Assembly: GCA_949987565.1 (NCBI GenBank)
Contig: OX465104.1
Location: forward strand, 1,169,063-1,233,062
Length of the DNA: 64,000 bases
Source of the DNA: Luidia sarsii
Taxonomy: Eukaryota > Echinodermata > Asteroidea > Paxillosida > Luidiidae
Direction of reading: 5' to 3'
The notes under the pieces are model-generated. The model was given only the letters and a program-made list of their open reading frames with translations. It did no database searches and had not been told where the DNA came from. The position numbers were made by a program, and so were the translations under genes. Each line of letters opens with the position of its first letter. Within the stretch, counting starts at the first letter, position 1. Positions 22,383-34,440 of the stretch are shown here, piece by piece.

Positions 22383-22720
22383 TTATGCAAAAATTTTGCA
22401 AACTTTGTTTTTAATGCAAAATCGCCCAAAACAAGGCTGAAAACCCACTCAAGGTTAAGGGCTAGAGAGAGAAGGAGATAGAGAGGGACTCAGGAAGGCA
22501 GAAGATAGGAATTACCGGTCACGTTCCTTTAAAAAAATGGCAAGATCGTAGGCTAGGGGAAAGCAAGAACCAGGAAGGGAATTCCAGAGAGAGGCTGAAC
22601 GAGGGAAGAAGCTGTTCTGATACCTCTCCGTTCTACACCTTGGGATAGATAGAGAGTGTGGGTGAGAGGAGGCAAACAGCCTGGTAGCTCGCTGAAATGT
22701 CCTAACTGCTAATTGGCTGA
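22383..22720 (-). mobile_element. LINE 3' end, copy 2
   Basis: The minus-strand frame 22512-22814 contains 'RTFQRATRLFASSHPHS', 'SIPRCRTERYQNSFFPR' and 'SASLWNSLPGSCFP', matching the C-terminal signature of non-LTR retrotransposon polymerase proteins. Its 3' UTR ('aaatcgcccaaaacaaggct') matches the other two copies. The best preserved of the three, but 5'-truncated just upstream of 'RTFQRATR'. Confidence 0.8.
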
Positions 22721-23196
22721 TGTGACCAACATGCAAAAAAGACCCGCAACGGCATAACGAGGATTCTAGTCGATTTCTTTCAAGATTTTTCCACCACTGC
22801 AAAGAGCACATCATTAGCTTTCTAATGATATCAACAATTTTTCCATACGTTGACGAAATCCAAAGTTATGATGCGAGAAATGAGACGAGGCAACGCGCAG
22901 TCACGGAAACCACTTTTCAAGAAAAACGGCTCTAAAGTTTGAGGTCATGCACACGCGCTGACAGTGATTGCATGCAGCGTACACTCAGACGCACTTACGA
23001 GTTCCCAGAATCAATACTTACAGTGACACCTGTTGAAAAAATCCTTCGGACGAATGATTTTCTTATACAAAAGCTTTCAAAAATTAATTGTAAAAAATAT
23101 GTAATTGATTTTGACATGCATTTGACACCGTTTACTCCAAACAAGGACTTTAGGAGCAGATGCGTCACTATTTACGCCATCTTAGGTCACTAATAT
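22721..23196 (+). mobile_element. Dispersed element D, copy 1
   Basis: About 475 bp beginning 'tgtgacc' and ending near 'catcttaggtcacta'. It aligns over its whole length with 32764-33240 (shared 'gaggcaacgcgcagtcac', 'gtttgaggtcatgcacac', 'tttgttgaaaa'). The terminal 'tgtgacc/ggtcac' resembles element C, suggesting a related DNA transposon. No coding capacity. Confidence 0.8.
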
Positions 23197-23204
23197 CAAC
23201 AATA

Positions 23205-23290
23205 AGCAGGGCCTGACGTTTCGATCTCAACAGGACCTTTCTTCTTTGAGAAAGGTCCTGCTAGAATCGAAACTTCAAGCGCTTATATTC
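23205..23290. mobile_element. Hairpin MITE family M, copy 6
   Basis: Both arms are present ('gggcctgacgtttcgatctc' and 'ggtcctgctagaatcgaaac') without the usual 'ttgcaaactg' flank. Confidence 0.85.
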
Positions 23291-23430
23291 TATTTTATGT
23301 GTGGAATAGTTCTCCTTCATTGAAATACACACAAATACTTTGCCGTATGCTTACTGGGTTAAACGTCAAAACAACAGTGACCAATCTAAACAGTAATCCA
23401 GTGGCTTGATCTTCCGATCCCAACATAGCC

Positions 23431-23492
23431 TTTAAAGGCCCTATACAACATCGGTAAAGGTCAAATGATTGCCACAGTTTGTGTGTGTGACA
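23431..23492 (+). mobile_element. MITE type A, 5' fragment
   Basis: Only the first 60 bp of type A remain: TTTAAAGG then 'ccctatacaacatcggtaaa' and 'gattgccacagtttgtg'. Confidence 0.7.
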
Positions 23493-23834
23493 ACCGGGTC
23501 GATTGTCGATTAAAGGGATTGAGGCACGGTCAAGATATATGGTCAGGAATCTGTAATGGAACGAAGACGAAACAGTGATACGGTGCGAGTCTTCGATAAT
23601 GGAATCTTTAATTCTACAGCAAAATAGATCAGGAGAAGTACATTATTTTAACGATTAATTTCTATGTACATAAACAATGTTTTCAGCTAATTTCACGGGT
23701 ATCAGTTACTATTACATCGGTTACCCAGCGGATATATCGATATAAGCTGTATTCCGTACAGGCTCGGTATAATTCATTCATTTTGTTTCATTAATTTATT
23801 TTTTCACAGTTTCACATTACAAATGTTTTAAATT
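23493..23834. other. Unassigned AT-rich sequence
   Basis: No supported feature. Confidence 0.35.
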
Positions 23835-24087
23835 TGTGACCCGGCACAGCATAATGAGAAATAACCCCACTTTTGCGATTTTGAGGTTTTCTAATAATGT
23901 GAAAGAGTATACCATTAGCTTTCAAATGATGTCAAAATATAATATCCTCTAATACTTAAAATTTCCGAAAATAAAAAAGAAAGAAAATTGATTTGTGATC
24001 GAATTGTGGAGATACTTTAACTTCAGGCGTTGTTTACTCAAAAAGTGTTTTGGTGGGATATTCCTCATGTCGTTGTACCGGGTCACA
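23835..24087 (+). mobile_element. MITE element C, copy 1 (253 bp)
   Basis: Terminal inverted repeats 'tgtgacccggcacag' and, inverted, 'tgtgacccggtacaacgac'. A second copy of exactly the same length lies in the opposite orientation at 53139-53391. No coding capacity. Confidence 0.88.
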
Positions 24088-24183
24088 TTTTTTCTATTTA
24101 TGAAACCATAATATACTGTGAAGGCACAGACGAGTAAATAAAACACAACCGAGTAAATAAATGCTAGCTTTTCTTCTACTCTT

Positions 24184-24513
24184 TCAGAAACGATTCACCA
24201 CAATTATAAACCATTAAACAGCTCAAAAAACAATCCTGCGAATGTTTTAGCTCAAATGGTGATCTGAGAAAGTAGAAAGAGGTAAAAACAGTCACGGTTT
24301 TTGCACCGTTCTGTAGTGTAAGAAATAGTTTATTACTTGCGTGTAATAAACTATATGTCAATGTTTGAGTGAAGATTTCAAGGGAAGTACAGCATCCCAG
24401 ACTTTAAGATTTCAACATGAGGATTCTATCATGACCATCTACAAACTGCGTAAATTAGAAGGCAATCTGTTGACATCGATGTTTTCCGATCTTCCCAATG
24501 TTGTATTGGGCCT
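24184..24513 (+). mobile_element. MITE type A, copy A2 (5'-eroded)
   Basis: The interior ('atttcaacatgaggattcta', 'gaccatctacaaactg') and 3' end 'cccaatgttgtattgggcc' are intact. The first about 30 bp are diverged. Ends at TTAA 24514-24517. An internal palindrome lies at 24323-24354. Confidence 0.85.
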
Positions 24514-24517
24514 TTAA

Positions 24518-24885
24518 AGCCCCGACACAACAGTGGTAAGATCGAAAAACAGAAATGTTCACAGATTTACATGAAACTTAAACATTTTCAAGATGGTTAT
24601 AGTAGAAACCTCACACTGAAATATTTCTACCTAAAATGTTGCATTTTGGGAGAAAAGAGTAAAAGAAATAGTTTACGTCTCACCGAGATCTAAACTATTT
24701 TTCGGAACAGTACGGCGTTGAATGCTGCATTTTCGCGAAACAAATGAAGCGGTTTTCACGATTTTCTCGAGACTCAGTTTGCGGATTGAGCTGAAATTTT
24801 CACAGGCGTGCCATTTCATGCATATGTTGGATCAGACAACATATGGATGCTATTCTTTGACCTCGACCAATGTTGTGTAGGGACT
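24518..24885 (+). mobile_element. MITE type B, copy B2, abutting A2
   Basis: Starts immediately after the TTAA that ends A2 and finishes at TTAA 24886-24889; 368 bp. Shares the full type B interior with copies at 20.1 and 31.3 kb. Confidence 0.88.
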
Positions 24886-24889
24886 TTAA

Positions 24890-26080
24890 GAAAGGTCTCG
24901 CAGAACGCCCAATAATTCCTCGGACACCCCCCCCCCCTTTAACAAGATTCTTGAGGGTAAAAACAAGTGGTTGGGGTGAATAAGTCTACATTAGCCTTCC
25001 TCCCCAAAATACAAAAATACAACAAGCCTGTGTCCTCACAGGAAAAACAACCCCAAACGCCTTCTTGGTGGTGTTTTTACCGCGGGCACGTCGTCAGATC
25101 CACGTGCCCGGATCTTGGCCAAGGGCCAAAAAAATAACAAAATAATGAAACAAGGACACGCTCCCCCCCCCAAAAAAAAAAAAATCCTTCCGAAAATCAC
25201 CCCACGCTCATTTAGAGAACTAGCCTGAAAACGCGTCGACTTCACTTATAAGCCGCGGCCCATTATCAATACCTCTTAAAAGCTGATTTAGGGCGGCTGT
25301 TTCCGTGTGGGAGAAAAAAAGGGGGACTGAGAGAGGGAATTATTAGGAGAGTGGTTGGTGGAACAAGAGGTAGGGATGATCCTGCACGCTTCCGTTTCGT
25401 TGTGGCGCCTACTATAATCGGATTTTTTGTTTTCATCTTGGGCGAGAGACGCGTGGCTCACTCATGATTATTCATGAGGGGGCTCGTTGTTTATTCATGA
25501 GGCGGTTGTAATTATATTTTTTTGTAGCAGCAGCTGGCGCGACTGCCCACGGGCTCGTCCCGATCCCGTGTCGGGGAGACGGTTTGGAGAGGTCTGGCTT
25601 TGTCTTTGTGGTTAAGGCGGGAATTCAGAATGAAAAAAAAAGTATACATTTCCGTGTCCCTGTTTCGTTGAATGTGTGTTTCGGGCCAACTTGGGGGTGA
25701 ATTTGAAAGCGAGTGTTTGTTGCACAATAGACGACCGCTAATTGCCACACTGTCGACTGTCGACTGCGATCGGTCGACATGGATCGACACCCGGTCCGGT
25801 GCGCTTATACTAATGCCTTCCCAACCCGAGAAAATGGATAAATAAATACAACAAACATGTTACAAATAATTCAATAGGAACGAGCCAGTGTTATTATATG
25901 TACGAGTGTAACGGGATGTTATAGTTGGGTCGTACTGACTTGCATGCTGGACAAAGTCAGCGACTTAGAGCTGTATATTTTTAGACTACGAGTCATAATT
26001 ATTAATGCTTTTAATTTCCTTGATTCTGTGTCGTATAGGCCTAAATCTGTGAATTCAGTGAAACATACAGCTCTCTCCCC
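24890..26080. other. Unassigned intergenic sequence
   Basis: No exon supported. The motif 'ttattcatgagg' occurs twice about 30 bp apart (near 25465 and 25492). Poly-C and poly-A runs lie near 24930 and 25165. Confidence 0.4.
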
Positions 26081-26865
26081 TTCACGCACTCTCTTTCTCT
26101 ACATGACCCTGTTCATTGTCCATCTCAACCTCCCTCTCTCTCTTCATCTCCCTCTCCCAGTCCCTGTTCCTCGCCTCTCCTTGTCCCTTTCCCACCTCAC
26201 TCCCCTCTCCCTCCCTTTCCCTCTGCATCTCCCTCTCCTTCTCCCAATCCCTCTCCTCCACCTCTCCCTCTCCCCTCTCCCTCCTTCTCCCTCTACATCT
26301 CCCTGTCCCTCTCCCAGTCCCTCTCTTCCATCTCTCTCTCTCCCTCTCCCTCCCTCTTCCTCTGCATCTCACTGTCCCTTTCCCAGTCCCTCTCCTCCTC
26401 CACCACTCCCTCTCCCTCTCTCCCTCCCTCTCCCTCTACATCTCCCTGTCCCTCTCCCAGTCCCTCTCCTCCACCACTCCCTCTCCCTCTCTCCCTCCCT
26501 CTCCCTCTACATCTCCCTGTCCCTCTCCCAGTCCCTCTCCTCCACCACTCCCTCTCCCTCTCTCCCTCCCTCTCCCTCTACATCTCCCTGTCCCTCTCCC
26601 AGTCCCTCTCCTCCACCACTCCCTCTCCCTCTCTCCCTCCCTCTCGAGCTCCCTCTGCATCTCCCTGTCCCTCTCGCTGTCCCTCTCCTCAACCTCTCCC
26701 TCTCCCCTCTCCCTCCCTCTGCATCTCCATGTTCCTGTCCCAGACCCTCTCCCTCTCCTCCATCTCTCCCTCTCCCTCCCTCTCCCTCTGCATCTCCCTG
26801 TCCCTGTCTCAGGCCCTGTTCCTCTCCTCCACCTCCCCCCCCCTCTCTCCCTCTTGACATCGCGC
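26080..26865. repeat. Polypyrimidine minisatellite with 71-bp unit
   Basis: C/T-rich on plus. The phrase 'tctacatctccctgtccctc' recurs at 26435, 26506 and 26577, an exact 71-bp period, with degenerate copies on both sides marked by 'ctctgcatctccctg'. Frames read Ser/Leu/Pro on plus and Arg/Glu/Gly on minus; none is a gene. Confidence 0.95.
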
Positions 26866-26988
26866 CTTTAAAGTCGGGATGACGTGAAAGCGATGACTCA
26901 GTTGCTATCCAGGTACAGCACTGTTGACACGGGTTAACACGTACGTCCCGTTGGTTGGTTTTGCGGCAGCGGTGGAGGAAGAATGGGA

Positions 26989-27019
<31 letters not shown>

Positions 27020-27239
27020 CAGGGGTGGGTGAGTTGTTTTTGTTGTTTAGCAGTCCGCGTTTGTACGTGGTCTGAGAATACCCGGTCCTAACCGCCTCCC
27101 CCTGAGGGCGGGCGGGAGGTGTGATGTCTAGTTACACCATCGGAGACGCAAGACCGGTGACGCACCGCTCATCTGTTGACTCACCCCGGCGCGCGCTCGA
27201 GCTAAACGGTTCGCTCTGTTTAAGTTAAGTCAACCCCCG
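26866..27239. other. Unassigned GC-rich sequence with a short (GA)n
   Basis: (GA)n at 26990-27015, then GC-rich unique sequence containing 'gagggcgggcggg'. No exon recognised. Confidence 0.4.
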
Positions 27240-27800
27240 CATGCACACGTGAGAGGGAGACAGACGGAGACAGAGGGGAAGGGGGAGAGAAGGAGGGAAA
27301 GGATAGGTGGAGAGAAGGGGGAGAGAGAGGGGAGAGAGAGACAGAAGGGGGAGAGAGAGGGGAGAGAGAGACAGAAGGAGAGAGAGGGGAGAGAAGGGGG
27401 AGAGAGAGGTGGAGAGAGAAACAGAAGGAGAGATAGGGGGAGAGAATGGGGAGAGAAAGGTGGAGAGAGAGATAGAAGGAGAGGAGAGAAAGGAGAGAGA
27501 GATGGAGAGAGAGGGGGAGGGAGGGAGAGAGAGGGGAGAGAGGGGTAGAGAGGGGGAGAGAGGGGAGAGAGAGAGGCAGAGAGGGGGAGAGAGGGAGATA
27601 GAGAGGGGGAGAGAGGAAGAGAGATAGAAAGACAAATGGAAAAGGGGGGCAGAAAGACAGGGAGAGAGAGGGGAGGGAGACATGTAAAGAGAGACATGTT
27701 GAGAGAGAGGGAATGGGAGAGGGAGAGTACAGATAAGGAGAGAGGGGGGGAGGATGGAAAGAGAGACAGGTAAAGAGAGAGACAGGCAGACAAACGTAGA
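27240..27800. repeat. Purine-rich GAGAGGG tract
   Basis: Nearly pure A/G on the plus strand with a short repeated phrase 'ggggagagagagacagaagg'. Minus-strand frames of 200-240 codons are compositional. Confidence 0.93.
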
Positions 27801-28689
27801 AATGGGAAAATTGCAGCGAGACAAAGTAAAATTTTAAACCTAATGAAGCACTTAAGTTCCATCCTACTTGTTGACTTGACAAGATATTTTTCACTTATCA
27901 AGTCGACAAAATAATATCCACATGAAGTCGAAATGTTGCGATATTTGCTTTGTATCATGTCGGCATTTCAACCTTTCGTCATGTCGTGATAGAATTTCTT
28001 GCCAAGCGGATTTGAAGGTTATGCCATTTGCAAGGTGCAAAATATCCAAAAAATTCTAAAAAAATCAGCAGATCACTTATTCGTCAGAAGGTTTGTAGTG
28101 GTTTCAGACATTCGGCGAAATTGCGCACGAAAATCTGCCGTTTTCGAGAAAAGAGGAAATTAGTTTCGAATTTCGAACGATCGCTGAAAAAGGGAATTCC
28201 TTTTACAAATACCGCCCTCAATGTCTGGAAAAGGTTAGGATTTAATTTCGCTTCCACGTTTTTTCTCATGACGTGGTTTTTTGTTGTTTTTTGTTGTTTG
28301 GGGGAGTCTTTTTTTTTGCTATTTTTTTTTAGCGTTTGCGATTTTTTAAGGGCCGGGGAGTGGGCAGTCATTCAGACCGGACTGTAGCCAGCTCATCTAT
28401 ATTTCTTTCATAGGGAATTCCATATCGTGCTATCCTTCAAGAAGTCGGTATAGGTTCGAATCGGCGGGATGATTTGGCTTTTTTTTCTCTTTCTTTCACC
28501 GTTTCCATGGCGACTCTCGCTAATCCAGCCGCTTCTGAGCGCGTGACACAGGTCATCGATTGCAGGTGTGGGTGGGTATAGGGGGGAGGGGTGGGGAGTT
28601 GGAGGGGGAAGTCTCATCATAGTCTGCCGCGTGACACCCCAACAGCCTGGATGCTGCACAACCCCAAAAGTCAACTAGTCTTTTGAAGA
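27801..28689. other. Unassigned AT-rich sequence
   Basis: T-runs near 28260-28340. The 119-codon plus frame at 28028-28387 has no recognised motif. Confidence 0.35.
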
Positions 28690-28915
28690 CGTTTCATGCT
28701 TACCAGATTTTGGTCCAAACAAACAAAGGACAAACGGACTGGAAACTTTACAAATTGAAAAATTGGCAAATAACTCTTTGACTGGACTGGGACTTGAACC
28801 TGAGACCTCTGGATTAACGTACCAGTGCTCTTCCATCTGAGCTATCCAGCCCTTAGATGGTGGTCTTCACTAATAGTCAACAAGTCTTTGCCGGATGGGG
28901 GCGCCAGTCAGAAGC
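28690..28915 (-). mobile_element. tRNA-derived SINE, copy S2
   Basis: On minus: head 'ttgactattagtgaagacc', 'gggctggatagctcagatgg' (A-box-like), then B-box GGTTCAAGTCC (plus 28790-28800), and a tail 'agtttccagtccgtttgtcc'. Among the better preserved copies. Confidence 0.85.
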
Positions 28916-29052
28916 AATTCAACCATTAACTGCCGTATATCTCCAGAGATCATACCCCCGCTCTCCTTCTGATGCAAACAACTACATGGAATTGTTGTAA
29001 ACCTGGCTACAGTTGCTCGATCGGGGATGCAGCTTTTTCAATTAGATCCAGA

Positions 29053-29226
29053 GTCTTAAAATTTAGTGGGCCTGACGTTTCGATCCTAGCAGGACCTTTC
29101 TCAAAGGCCTGCCTCTGCCTTTGAGAAAGGTCCAGCTAGGATCGAAACGTCAGGCCCACTAAATTTTAAGATTTGCATTTTGGTTATTTTAGTCAGTAAG
29201 CAGTTTGCAACATTTTTGTATATCAC
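29053..29226. mobile_element. Hairpin MITE family M, copy 7
   Basis: Both arms are near-perfect, from 'cttaaaatttagtgggcctg' to the matching 'caggcccactaaattttaag', followed by the flank in reverse ('agtcagtaagcagtttgcaa'). Confidence 0.92.
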
Positions 29227-29880
29227 CTTAGATCTAGAGTCAAACAAATAAAGGAAAAACTGACTGGGGAGTTATAAGAAAAAAATTGACAACTTGGTTT
29301 TATCTTCTTCTTTTTTTGTACACGGTTCATGGCAAATATTTTCCTCCCACGAAAGCATAAAAATCGACAGGAATAATCTCGCCGTTACTTTTACTCAAGC
29401 ATCTCACAGTTTGTTTGACGAGTATGCTGTTTGTGCTCAGAACTGCGCCCAAGATGTATCCCCGATTCAATTTCATTTGCGTCTGGTTGAGTCTCTTCCC
29501 ATACTGGAGAGGGGTATCCGGACTAGACAGGTGATGTTACTTGAAACAATCTCCTGTCTCTCACGATCGATCGCCTTTGAATTGAAGGCGATCCGGTAGC
29601 GAGTGAATTGAGGTAGAATTAAAGGTTGTCTACATACGCGCTCTGGGGAATATTTCGGGAACAACAAAAGGAATTCATCTTTGCTTTCAAACCTAGACTT
29701 TGTATCCTGGATATCCAGATACTAAAACAACTCATGACCAACACAAATAGCATGTTCACGCTGTTTCCCTTTCTCTTTAAGACGATTTTCATGTTTGCAG
29801 AGGAGAAGGCATAATGAGAGTGATAGGCCCACTTGCAAAGCTCAAATAAAAAAACATGCAGTCAATTAAACTGTGGGCAA
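29227..29880. other. Unassigned sequence
   Basis: A 101-codon plus frame (29294-29599) has mixed composition but no recognised motif and no convincing splice sites. Confidence 0.35.
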
Positions 29881-30078
29881 GAGAAGGGGAGGGAGAAGGG
29901 AAGGAGGAGGAGGGGGAGGAGAGGGGTGGAGAGGGGTGGAGAGAGAATGAGAGAGGGAAAGAGAGATTGAGAGGGGGAGAGAGAGATAGATAGATAGATA
30001 GAGAGAAAGCTAGGGAGAGAGAGGAGAGAGGGATAATGAGAGATAGATAAAGAGAGGGAGGGCAGAGGGGGCGGTGAA

Positions 30079-30113
<35 letters not shown>

Positions 30114-30170
30114 CACAAAGAGAGAGACAGACAGACAGACAGACAGAGAGAGAAAGAGGAAGGAAGCGAG
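29881..30170. repeat. Purine-rich tract with (GATA)n and (ACAG)n
   Basis: A/G-rich plus strand including 'gatagatagatagata' and 'gacagacagacagaca'. Confidence 0.92.
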
Positions 30171-31109
30171 TCACAAGACAAGTCCATTTTTGTTTCTTTC
30201 CAATTCCAGATATCACCGGAATCATTTAGATACTGAGAGGAGCAACCTCAAAACGGAAGCACGCCTCTTGCCACAAAACCGCCCAAACACAAAACAAACC
30301 AAGAAAACAGGCGCTTGTACTTTATTCTTTTTTAAATCGATAGTGTGACCGCGATTCATTTTCTATCATGGAATAGTTATTTGTGGACATGATGTCAGAA
30401 GAAGGAGATAAATAAAGACAGACATTTCGCAATGGCGATGGTAGAGTGAGTCAACATGAATCGGACTCTATGCGCCTACGTGCGTAGCGTGCCTATTATG
30501 CAAAATTAATGTGAATACCGGTTACGAAAATAAATCCGACATTAAAGATTCCACATACACATACATACACCCTTACACGCCTATACTTGTGGGGTATTTC
30601 CTCTGCTCTCGTGTACTAAAAAACACTCCCAGAAAAGCCTAATTCAAATCGCTCCCCTTCGAACCAGAAACACTTTCCTAGGTTGAATGTCCCTTACATA
30701 GAATATTTACATTTGCGACGGATAAACATACCTCGGAATTTCCTCCCTTTTGAGTTAATTCATCAAATAATAAGTTTCGTGAAAACCTTATGGGGTACCA
30801 AAAATGTACCCCATAAGGAGCGGTCCCATTGTTCTCAGTACCCACCCATTGTTCTGGTACCCCACAACCCACCTTAGTCCTTATGTAAGCCCACAAATAC
30901 TTCTAACCCGGAAATTGATACGAGAGGGATGCATGGTTGTATTGGATTGGCCAACCATGTTGAGTGTAATGGAGCGCTGTGTGTATAACCACGGTATAAC
31001 CACGGTATAAACCACGGTATAAACCACGCGTCTGTACCCGGTTATGCAGATAGTAGTACACACAGTCTCAAGGACAATCAACTAACACGGAAATAACAGC
31101 AATTTATGC
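30171..31109. other. Unassigned AT-rich sequence
   Basis: An imperfect 13-14 bp repeat 'aaccacggtat' occurs three or four times at 30990-31025. Short 'ggggtacca..gtacccc' inverted motifs lie at 30790-30815. No gene. Confidence 0.4.
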
Positions 31110-31255
31110 ATCAGAACAAAAATTGCAAACTGCTTACTGACTACCATGACCCCAAACAAATGACAAATAATTAGGAGCTGTGCATGACGTGTCCATCTTT
31201 CCTCCCTTCCCTGCCCTCTGCGAAAGGTCCTGCTGGGATCAAAACGTGGAACCCC
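31110..31255. mobile_element. Hairpin MITE family M, copy 8 (diverged)
   Basis: Flank 'ttgcaaactgcttactgact' is intact. The first arm is decayed and the second arm is readable as 'gcgaaaggtcctgctgggat'. Confidence 0.75.
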
Positions 31256-31303
31256 CATCAATGCGAATCGTCAGACGAAAATGATGCTTTAATACTTGCT
31301 TAA

Positions 31304-31655
31304 AGCTCCTACACAACATTGGTAAGATCGAAAAACAGAAATGTTCACAGATTTACATGAAACTTATACAGTTTGAAGATGGTTATAGTAGAAACCTCTC
31401 ACTGAAATATTTCTGCCTAAAATGTTGTATTTTTGGAGAAATAAGTAAAATAAACTAAATAAACTATTTTTTCGGAACAGTACGGCGTTGAATGCTACAT
31501 TTTCGCGAAACAAATGAAGCGGTTTTCACGATTTTCTCGAGACTCGGTTGGCGGATTGAGCTGAAATTTTCACAGGTGTGCTATTTCATGCATATGTTGG
31601 ATCAGACAACGTATGGACGCTATTCTTTGACCTCGACTAATGTTGTGTTATCCCT
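31304..31655 (+). mobile_element. MITE type B, copy B3
   Basis: Bounded by TTAA at 31300-31303 and 31656-31659, with a small internal deletion near 31447 relative to the copies at 20.1 and 24.5 kb. Starts 'agctcctacacaacattggt'. Confidence 0.9.
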
Positions 31656-31659
31656 TTAA

Positions 31660-32763
31660 CTTCAATGGCTAATAAGTGTTAATCAAATGAATCCCCTCAT
31701 ATATGTTGAGGCCATGTGGTTGAATTGTCCGAAGACGCTTTATCCACATTTTCTCACGCCTAAGACGGACAGTATGACTCTTCTTCAAATAAAAAAATAC
31801 CCTGAAATTTTGTATAAAAGTGCCGTTTATATTTAATGAACACCCCTTCAATTTTTACAAAGTACAAGGAAATGAAAACGGTGGAGGCCATTGGCCTCTG
31901 GTTGTTGTTGGGGGTTTTTTTGGGGGGGGAGTTCACGCCAAACTGTTAGGGAGAAGGAACGCGCGCACGCCCGTGGAAAACTATGATTGGTTGGCAGCCC
32001 GCTTGCCCACCAATTTAGCTATGCGCATGCGCTAGGTCTTATTTGCATATTTCATGGGAAAGGTCCATTACATTCCTCCCCTCGAGGCAAATATCATGTT
32101 ATATCTATGACACTGAGGGTTGTATTTTGTAAAATGAACTCTTTGTTCCAACGGTCGCTGCACGGAGCGATCGTTGGAAATTCATCAAATTCAACAATTT
32201 GCCTCTTCTCGAAAATTCCATTGCAGACAGGGGGAAACCAATTACTGCCAGTTAATCGATGTCATTGAAAAAGAAAGAGCTAATTTTTATCTAATGATCG
32301 GGGTAAATGAAACCACGCCAAGACCACTAATTGCTTGGCAGTGAAGTGAATGGAAAATTGCTCTTGACAGTAGGGCGGGGCTAATTACAACGGAATCACA
32401 GCGACTCGGAATGGCGGCGCAGGATTGGATTGAGGCGGGGAGGTGGTGGGGTATTGTATTTTAATGTTGCCATGGGTCATGCATGGTGATGACGTGGGCG
32501 TCACGTGGTTCGGACGGCCGCTGCGTGCCGGGCAGCGGCTGATACCGGCTGAGATAGCTTGGCGCTCGTCCCAACATGTGCTGCATTCTCTTCCACAACT
32601 ACCTACCCTTTTCAAAACCTCACATCCTTAAAAAGAGAGAATGTTTACATGGTGTCACCGCAAACCTATTACTCCTGCTATTCTCACCTATTCTCACCCT
32701 CAAATCACATTTAGCTTCCACCGATCATTTCGTTTCCCCGAATAGGTGGGACTTGGCGGTGTG
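31660..32763. other. Unassigned sequence, possible regulatory DNA
   Basis: No exon supported. The stretch 32270-32560 is non-repetitive and GC-moderate with several TAATT cores and 'gtcacgtgg', but nothing that identifies it. A short family T fragment 'atggtgtcaccgcaaacc' lies near 32648. Confidence 0.35.
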
Positions 32764-33240
32764 ACAATGTGACCCAGTACGACATAAAGAGGATTCTCGT
32801 CCAAATATGATTTTTTCAAGATTTTTAAGATCCCACCACTTTTATAGAGTACCTCATTTAGCTTTCTAATGATACCAAGATTGTTTCCATGCGTTGCCGA
32901 AATCCAAAGTTACGATGCGAGAAATACGACGAGGCAACGCGCAGTCACTGAAACCACTTTTTGAGAAAAACGAGTCTAAAGTTTGAGGTCATGCACACGG
33001 CATGCTGACAGTGATTGGAATGTACGCGCAGACACTCATGAATTCCCCGAATCTTCAATACTTACACACATTTGTTGAAAAATTCCTTTCGGACAGATTA
33101 TTCTTTTATACATAAGCTTTCCGAATGTGTAAAAAGAATACTTTAAAATACATTTGGACGATACTTTGACTACTTTCGACTCCGTTGTACTCAAAGGGAA
33201 CTTTTTGAGTAGATGCCTCATTAAACCATCTTAGCTACGA
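32764..33240 (+). mobile_element. Dispersed element D, copy 2
   Basis: Begins 'tgtgacccagtacgac' and aligns along its length with 22721-23196 (for example 'aaatccaaagttacgatgcg' and 'gcaacgcgcagtcac'). Ends near 'aaaccatcttagctac'. Confidence 0.8.
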
Positions 33241-33269
33241 CAGTAAAACATGGCCATTATCATTCTGAA

Positions 33270-33795
<526 letters not shown>

Positions 33796-34440
33796 TTCTG
33801 TAAATCGATGCGGTGATAAAGCAAACGAATGATTTTCTATCACTTTCCTCGACACTTTCCTTGTCACTTTCGTTTTAAAATACAATGTATCCAGCGACAA
33901 AACAAAACAAAAAAGGCGGGAAGGAGCAGAGTCGATAGCATGGCAAAACAATGGCCAGATGAGGACAGCTGCACAGTGTGCAGTCAGACGAGGATGAGGC
34001 CAATAGGAAGGGATAAGGATTAGGGAGGGATTAAAGGAGGACAAGCTGGTAGACCGACAAGCGTGACAAGGAAAGGCAAGCAATGGCAAAGAGATCAAAG
34101 GGGGTAACGCTGGTAGACAGACCATGTTTTCATTGTTTAAAACTTTCCTAATCCCTCACGGACGACAAAGCATTGGGGACAGCGGGTTGGGACAGATAGA
34201 ACAAACAAGCTTTGGGATTTCACCGAAAAGGGGCGTTTAATATAACGACATGCTTCTTCCGTTTCCTGTGGGAAAGGGCTGAAGGTTTCCCCTTTATAGC
34301 CAACAGGAGCTTCACGATGTCACCGGAGTTCGAGCGTAAAGAGCGCCCATTACATGTTCTAATTATCCATGAATACAGTCTCGGATTGCTTGTGATTGCT
34401 TGTGTACACCCCTTCTTCTCACCCCCGCTAAATTGTCTGC
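33796..34440. other. Unassigned sequence
   Basis: No supported feature. Confidence 0.35.

Noticed and set aside
28790..28860. Functional tRNA gene on the minus strand
   Set aside because: The A- and B-box-like motifs belong to a dispersed family with constant non-tRNA head and tail, so it is a SINE; cloverleaf pairing is poor.
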